A stretch of DNA of 5,554 bases from Haloarculaceae archaeon (GTDB lineage: Archaea; Halobacteriota; Halobacteria; Halobacteriales; Haloarculaceae), in contig JAHENO010000033.1 of assembly GCA_018609945.1 (NCBI GenBank), positions 1 to 5,554 of the forward strand. The letters are read 5' to 3'. Positions 5,318 to 5,554 of the stretch are shown piece by piece. Each line of letters begins with the position of its first letter. The first letter of the stretch is position 1. The translations under genes and the position numbers were made by a program. The notes beneath the pieces are model-generated. The model was not told the DNA's origin, did not search any database, and saw only the letters and a program-made list of their open reading frames with translations.

Positions 5318-5554
5318 CTAGTCCGTGCGAGGCAGCGACCGCGCGGCGACGGCGAACAGGACGACCGCGAGTACCGACAGGACTGCGAGGTTCGCAACCG
5401 GACCGATGGTGCCGGGACCGCGAGCGGTCGCGAGCAGGGTTTCACTGGCGCCTGCTGCGTCCGCGTAGGTGAGTTGACGGACGCCGCGGGCGCCAGCGAG
5501 ACTCTGCTCGCGACCGCTCGCGGTCCCGGCGTCCTCGGTCCGGTTGCGAACCTC
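5318..5554 (-). CDS. C-terminal end of an unidentified membrane protein (5' part beyond window)
   Basis: The minus-strand frame is open from the right edge to a TAG at 5318-5320, giving 78 residues. There is no ATG, GTG or TTG in the frame within the window, so either the start is outside or translation begins unusually near the inverted-repeat centre. The last 27 residues are one clear transmembrane segment, NLAVLSVLAVVLFAVAARS, closed by a short positively charged tail (LPRTD). The part before it (SETLLATARGPGTIGPVA) is small-residue rich. The portion encoded by the right arm of the inverted repeat (residues 1-26, very Arg- and Gly-rich) looks less like normal protein than the rest and may not be translated. 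The family was not recognised; a terminal helix of this kind would suit a transporter permease or a small single-helix protein. Codon third positions in the left arm behave as coding. Confidence 0.45.
   Translation of the reverse strand, partial: EVRNRTEDAGTASGREQSLAGARGVRQLTYADAAGASETLLATARGPGTIGPVANLAVLSVLAVVLFAVAARSLPRTD
5387..5554. repeat. Imperfect inverted repeat, 77-nt arms with 14-nt centre, reaching the window edge
   Basis: The left arm 5387-5463 and the reverse complement of the right arm 5478-5554 match at 69 of 77 positions with no gaps; the centre is 5464-5477. The outermost 20 nt match exactly up to the last base of the window, so the repeat may extend further. The mismatches are at arm positions 21, 23, 24, 52, 55, 58, 67 and 70. 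Five of them fall at third codon positions of the left-arm minus frame. The arms could form a long cruciform or RNA hairpin. Confidence 0.9.
5474..5554 (+). CDS. Possible divergent paralogous reading frame in the right arm (partial)
   Basis: From 5480 the plus strand encodes 25 codons, DAAGASETLLATARGPG then VLGPVANL. Of these, 23 residues are identical to those the minus strand encodes in the left arm (5461-5387); the two changes are conservative (Thr to Val, Ile to Leu). Five further codons differ only at the third base. This is the pattern of two protein-coding copies kept under selection, and implies a second gene or gene fragment running rightward out of the window. The only in-frame start candidate near the centre is TTG at 5474, which is rare in haloarchaea, so the true start, or whether this is a fragment, is unresolved. 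Confidence 0.3.
   Translation, partial: MTDAAGASETLLATARGPGVLGPVANL

Noticed and set aside
5387..5554. The inverted repeat as a fold-back sequencing or assembly artefact at a contig end
   Set aside because: The arms differ at 8 of 77 positions with no indels, and the differences follow codon structure, unlike an artefact copy of the same molecule. Raw reads were not available to exclude it fully.

Overview
The window is chromosomal DNA from a halophilic archaeon (class Halobacteria). It has high GC, strong GC bias at third codon positions, acidic proteins, few Shine-Dalgarno sites, and TATA-like boxes about 27 nt upstream of start codons, as expected for leaderless transcripts. The genus cannot be fixed by eye.

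Layout. Positions 1-754 (minus) hold the N-terminal two thirds of an alpha/beta hydrolase cut by the window edge, with its own TATA box. Positions 848-2304 (minus) hold a two-gene operon with an ATGA overlap: the small cobalamin-binding subunit of methylmalonyl-CoA mutase (mcmA2), then its G-protein chaperone (meaB). Positions 2305-2727 are a 423-nt divergent intergenic region with an AT-rich promoter part next to mcmA2 and a GC-rich, internally repetitive part. Positions 2728-3354 (plus) encode a five-helix DUF420 membrane protein (CtaM/YozB type), and a 23-bp tandem duplication spans its stop codon. Positions 3450-5260 (plus) hold a second two-gene unit with a TAATG junction: a RecA/KaiC-like protein with an N-terminal four-cysteine TRASH-like finger and a degraded P-loop, followed by a class I glutamine amidotransferase. 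Positions 5318-5554 (minus) carry the C-terminal end of a membrane protein.

How the genes work together. McmA2 and MeaB serve adenosylcobalamin-dependent conversion of methylmalonyl-CoA to succinyl-CoA, which haloarchaea use for propionyl-CoA assimilation and the methylaspartate cycle. The large mutase subunit is not in the window. DUF420 points to cytochrome oxidase biogenesis. The finger/KaiC-like protein and the amidotransferase are translationally linked but have no assigned pathway.

The most unusual structure is at the right edge: an imperfect inverted repeat with 77-nt arms (69/77 identical) around a 14-nt centre, reaching the last base of the window. The arm differences are mostly synonymous if the left arm is read on the minus strand and the right arm on the plus strand, so both arms appear to encode the same peptide, pointing away from the centre.
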